A DNA stretch of 64,000 nt from CALBPI01 sp038531945 (GTDB taxonomy: Bacteria > Pseudomonadota > Gammaproteobacteria > Steroidobacterales > Woeseiaceae). The position numbers and the translations under genes were made by a program. Where the stretch lies: positions 806,001 to 870,000 of the forward strand of contig JBCBBH010000003.1 in the NCBI GenBank assembly GCA_038531945.1, given 5' to 3'. Shown one piece after another: positions 60,878-64,000 of the stretch. The stretch's first letter is position 1. Each line of letters begins with the position of its first letter. A model generated the notes under the pieces. It saw nothing but the letters and a program-made list of their open reading frames with translations. It searched no databases and was not told the DNA's origin.

Positions 60878-61489
60878 TTAGTTTTTTCCTATCAGAACAT
60901 TCAGGTCGTCGATCAAATCCTGGCGACGGAGGGGAGGGCTGAACACCGCGCGCCATTGCCCGCGAGTATCGACAACGATAACCGCGCCGGAATGGTCCAT
61001 TGTGTAGTCATCGTTAGCCAGCGGTATTTTTTTGTACAAAATGCCGAGATCCTCTGAGAACGGCTGAAGCTGATCCTCGCTGCCAACAACGCCAGTGATC
61101 CCTGGCCCGAAAAACTCCGTGTACTGAGCGAGTCTCTCTGGCGTGTCGTGCTCAGGGTCAACGCTGATCAAAACGATGTCCGGCACGTCTGCTGGGTCGA
61201 GCGTGTCCGCAAGCGCGGCGCGCGCATCGCTCAGCAATTGCAGGGTTGTCGGACAAACGTCAGGGCACCGGGTAAAACCGAAGAACATGAGCTGCCATCG
61301 GTTCTGCAGGCTTTGGTTGTCAAAGCGCTGGTCGCCTTGACCGAGTTCAAATTGCGCAATTAGCCGAGGTGGGTCGAGCAGCGTGCCACTGGTGAGCTCC
61401 GTTGGCGTGGAGTCTCGAGTAACAATGCCGACCGCAATGCCGGCAACGAAAGCTGCCAGACCTGCGCATATCACTAAGAATCTGTTCAT
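60878..61489 (-). CDS. Sco1/SenC-type copper chaperone
   Basis: 203 residues from ATG 61489. An N-terminal anchor (VICAGLAAFVAGIAVGIV) and thioredoxin fold. Copper ligands C75 and C79 (FTRCPDVCP) and H166 (TMDHSGAV). Part of the CuA assembly pathway with PCuAC. Divergent from prmB across 115 bp. Upstream in-frame codons to 61675 are rejected as they pass into prmB. Confidence 0.94.
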   Translation of the reverse strand: MNRFLVICAGLAAFVAGIAVGIVTRDSTPTELTSGTLLDPPRLIAQFELGQGDQRFDNQSLQNRWQLMFFGFTRCPDVCPTTLQLLSDARAALADTLDPADVPDIVLISVDPEHDTPERLAQYTEFFGPGITGVVGSEDQLQPFSEDLGILYKKIPLANDDYTMDHSGAVIVVDTRGQWRAVFSPPLRRQDLIDDLNVLIGKN

Positions 61490-61604
61490 AATAACCGCGA
61501 TGTTTGACCACAACCGCAGATCCGGACACGGATCATTGCGAACCCGAATTATCCCATATCGGCTCTCGCGGTCCCAAGTCGAACGCGGAGCGAACTTAGG
61601 CCAG

Positions 61605-62561
61605 ATGACAGAATCAAAGACGTTAATTTTCCCGCAGACTGATGCAACCGGCGCGCAATGGGTTGCAGCGCTCACAGAAGCGTTCGATCAGGCGGGGCTG
61701 TTTTTTGGCCATGGCACCGATAACCCACAGGATGAGGCGACATGGTTGGTGGCGGCTGCAGCGCGCATTGACTACGCGTCTGACCAATGGGCCGATCAGC
61801 TTGAAACGGTATTGCGTGAACCGCTGCCTCGGTCGCTTCGTACGACAATTCAAGGGCTCGCTGAACGCCGGATAGCAGAGAAGGTGCCGTTGGCATATCT
61901 GTTAAAGCAGGCCTGGTTTTGCGGGTATCGCTTCTTTGTCGACGAACGCGTTTTAGTCCCGCGCTCGCCTATCGGGCGGCTGATCGAGTCCAGCTTCGCA
62001 CCATGGAAAGCCGCAGACGGTATCGAGAGGATGCTGGATTTGTGTACCGGAAGCGGTTGTATTGCTGTGGCCGCGGCCCTCCAGCTACCGGGGGTTCAGG
62101 TGGATGCGACCGATCTTTCAAGCGATGCGCTTGCGGTCGCTGCGCAGAACATTGAGATGCACTCGATGGCGGAACGCGTGACGCTCTATGAGGGTGATTT
62201 GTTCGCCGCGTTGCCGGCACACTCGCAGTACGACCTGATCGTCACCAACCCGCCGTATGTGGATGCCGAAGAAATGCGTGCGCGACCGGCGGAGTTCCTT
62301 GCCGAACCCGAGTTGGGCCTGGCGGCAGGCAGCGACGGGCTCGACATTGCTCGGCGAATTTTGTCCGTAGCCGCAGATTTCCTTAAGCCCGGTGGCGTTC
62401 TAATTATGGAGGTGGGTGCGAGCGATGATGCATTGCAAGCTGCCTATCCCACGGTACCATTCACGTGGTGGCTGTCAGAAGATTGGGGATACGGAATTTT
62501 GATCATGGATCGCGAAGCGCTTGTCGCACACGCAGATGCGTTGGTGCGCAATGACGGGTAA
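61605..62561 (+). CDS. prmB: ribosomal protein uL3 glutamine methyltransferase
   Basis: 318 residues from ATG 61605. Rossmann SAM-binding MLDLCTGSGCIAVAAAL and the NPPY motif in DLIVTNPPYVDAEEM, with LVPRSPIGRLIE before them as in PrmB (not PrmC). Methylates Gln150 of L3. Directly upstream of aroC with an 11-nt overlap, an order conserved in gammaproteobacteria. Confidence 0.95.
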   Translation: MTESKTLIFPQTDATGAQWVAALTEAFDQAGLFFGHGTDNPQDEATWLVAAAARIDYASDQWADQLETVLREPLPRSLRTTIQGLAERRIAEKVPLAYLLKQAWFCGYRFFVDERVLVPRSPIGRLIESSFAPWKAADGIERMLDLCTGSGCIAVAAALQLPGVQVDATDLSSDALAVAAQNIEMHSMAERVTLYEGDLFAALPAHSQYDLIVTNPPYVDAEEMRARPAEFLAEPELGLAAGSDGLDIARRILSVAADFLKPGGVLIMEVGASDDALQAAYPTVPFTWWLSEDWGYGILIMDREALVAHADALVRNDG

Positions 62562-63669
62562 TACATACGGCCGTTCATTTCGGGTGACGACCTTCGGCGA
62601 AAGTCATGGTCCGGCGCTTGGTTGTGTCATCGATGGTTGTCCACCCGGGCTGACGCTAAGTGCGGAGATGATCCAGCAGGATCTCGAGCGTCGACGCAGT
62701 GGCAAGTCGCGCTACACAAGCCAGCGCAAGGAGCCGGATGCGGTCGAAATACTTTCGGGCGTATTTGAAGGCGTCACGACGGGCACGCCCATCGGGTTGT
62801 TGATCCGCAATCAAGATCAGCGTTCGCGGGATTACAGCGCGATCAAGAATACATTCCGTCCAGGCCATGCCGACTTCACCTATCAACACAAATACGGAAT
62901 TCGCGATTACCGCGGTGGTGGACGTGCATCAGCGCGAGAGACCGTCATGCGAGTTGCAGCGGGTGCCGTAGCGAGGGCCTACCTCAAGTCAGCCTATGAC
63001 ATCGACGTATTTGGTTATCTGACTGCCCTTGGCCCCTACGAACTCGAACCAAAGGATTTATCGATCGTCGACGAGAACCCGTTTTTTTGCGCGGATCCCG
63101 ACAAGCTCGACGCACTGGCGGAATTCATGGATCAGTTGCGGCGCGACGGCGACTCCATCGGTGCGCGTTTGACGGTTGCTGCGACAGGGGTCCCCGTAGG
63201 ATGGGGAGATCCGGTGTTCGATAAACTAGAGGCGACGCTCGCACGTGGGTTGATGAGCATTAATGCCGTTAAAGGGGTTGAGTTTGGCGCTGGTTTCGAT
63301 GTCGTCAATCAACGCGGGTCAGAACACCGCGATGAGATTCGCCCGGAGGGATTCACCAAGAACGACGCCGGTGGAACGCTCGGCGGGATCTCTAGTGGTC
63401 AGGACGTTGTCGCCAGCATCGCGTTGAAACCGACATCCAGTATCACGCGTCCCGGTAAAACGATCGACCGCACGGGAGCTGCGACCGACGTCGTGACCAC
63501 GGGTCGGCACGACCCGTGCGTTGGACTGCGGGCAACGCCGATCGCGGAAGCCATGATGTGTCTCACTTTGATGGATCACGCGCTGCGTCAGCGGGGCCAA
63601 GTCAGTGCTGCAGATCACGCGGCGGGTAATCGGGCGGTACCCGTTACGGAGGCCAACTCGGATGACTGA
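62551..63669 (+). CDS. aroC: chorismate synthase
   Basis: 372 residues from ATG 62551. FGESHGPALGCVIDGCPPG, RYTSQRKEPDAVEILSGVFEG, YRGGGRASARETVMRVAAGA and the C-terminal RHDPCVGLRATPIAEAM are diagnostic. Final step of the shikimate pathway; needs reduced FMN, linking it to the riboflavin genes of this window only in function. Overlaps asd by 8 nt. Confidence 0.97.
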   Translation: MTGNTYGRSFRVTTFGESHGPALGCVIDGCPPGLTLSAEMIQQDLERRRSGKSRYTSQRKEPDAVEILSGVFEGVTTGTPIGLLIRNQDQRSRDYSAIKNTFRPGHADFTYQHKYGIRDYRGGGRASARETVMRVAAGAVARAYLKSAYDIDVFGYLTALGPYELEPKDLSIVDENPFFCADPDKLDALAEFMDQLRRDGDSIGARLTVAATGVPVGWGDPVFDKLEATLARGLMSINAVKGVEFGAGFDVVNQRGSEHRDEIRPEGFTKNDAGGTLGGISSGQDVVASIALKPTSSITRPGKTIDRTGAATDVVTTGRHDPCVGLRATPIAEAMMCLTLMDHALRQRGQVSAADHAAGNRAVPVTEANSDD

Positions 63670-64000
63670 TCGAGATATCGACGTTGCGGTGGTCGGGGCA
63701 ACCGGCGCCGTCGGAGAAGTCATTCTGGAGATCCTTGCTGAGCGAAGTTTTACGAGCGGCACCGTTCATGCGTTGGCCAGTGAGCGGTCTGTGGGCAAGC
63801 GAGTTACGTACGGCGAGCGCACACTGAAGGTCGCAGACCTTGCTACTTTCGATTTTTCGACAGTGAAGATCGCACTGTTCTCTGCGGGCGGCAGTATCTC
63901 GGCCGAATATGCACCGAAGGCAGCCGCTGCAGGGTGCGTGGTCATCGACAACACGTCTCATTTTCGCCAGGACGAGGACGTCCCGTTGGTCGTGACGGAG
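63662..64000 (+). CDS. asd: aspartate-semialdehyde dehydrogenase (3' partial)
   Basis: First 113 codons, cut by the window edge. NADP-binding VAVVGATGAVGEVILEIL and SAGGSISAEYAPKAAAAGCVVIDNTSHFR are the ASADH pattern. The catalytic cysteine lies beyond the window. The usg paralogue cannot be ruled out from this part, because it shares the N-terminal motifs. Confidence 0.88.
   Translation, partial: MTDRDIDVAVVGATGAVGEVILEILAERSFTSGTVHALASERSVGKRVTYGERTLKVADLATFDFSTVKIALFSAGGSISAEYAPKAAAAGCVVIDNTSHFRQDEDVPLVVTE

Overview
The window looks like a chromosomal segment of a non-enteric gammaproteobacterium. Three things point that way: a glyA-nrdR-ribD-ribE-ribBA-ribH-nusB-thiL-pgpA cluster, EF-P with an EpmA-type modification lysine together with epmA-psd, and FimV/FimX, DUF1820 and DUF1415 proteins. 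Species cannot be assigned from sequence alone. No rRNA, tRNA or CRISPR array was found.

Region 1 (1 to ~15.4 kb) is a polymorphic-toxin (Rhs) island. One long rhs gene, open at the left edge, ends in a Hint domain and a ~112-residue variable tip, followed by a candidate immunity gene. Downstream are scattered Rhs pieces: two short internal rhs fragments, a 49-codon toxin tail overlapping a two-domain candidate immunity gene, and a CdiA-CT-like toxin tip overlapping a zinc-ribbon candidate immunity gene. These are interspersed with broken IS3-family copies and three full-length REP-associated tyrosine transposases (RAYTs). Each RAYT lies between inverted TAGGACAGGC end sequences, and extra solo ends surround them.

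Region 2 (~15.4 to 24.2 kb) is accessory: a lipoprotein, DUF1415, an NTF2-like secreted protein, a serine beta-lactamase-like hydrolase, an MFS pump, a small two-gene pair, two bactofilins, a secreted protein and a MarR regulator. Three more clusters of the same repeat family lie here with no transposase. In several places the repeat supplies the stop codon of the adjacent ORF.

Region 3 (24.2 to 34.0 kb) has an arsenic unit (arsC-acr3 divergent from arsR), a type IV pilin cassette (Yip1-like, pilin-like, PilC/GspF-like, PilA), a TolB-N/TPR membrane protein, an orphan TagH-like FHA protein and DUF1820.

Region 4 (34.0 to 64.0 kb) is dense core genome. It holds purL, ettA, the ten-gene glyA-to-kinase run, xseB, parE-parC, fimX-fimV, efp convergent with sco-pcuAC-psd-epmA-msrC, and prmB-aroC-asd (asd cut by the right edge). 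Points of note are a RibBA whose GTP cyclohydrolase II half has lost its zinc cysteines, and a FimX-like degenerate c-di-GMP protein translationally coupled to a short FimV-like protein.
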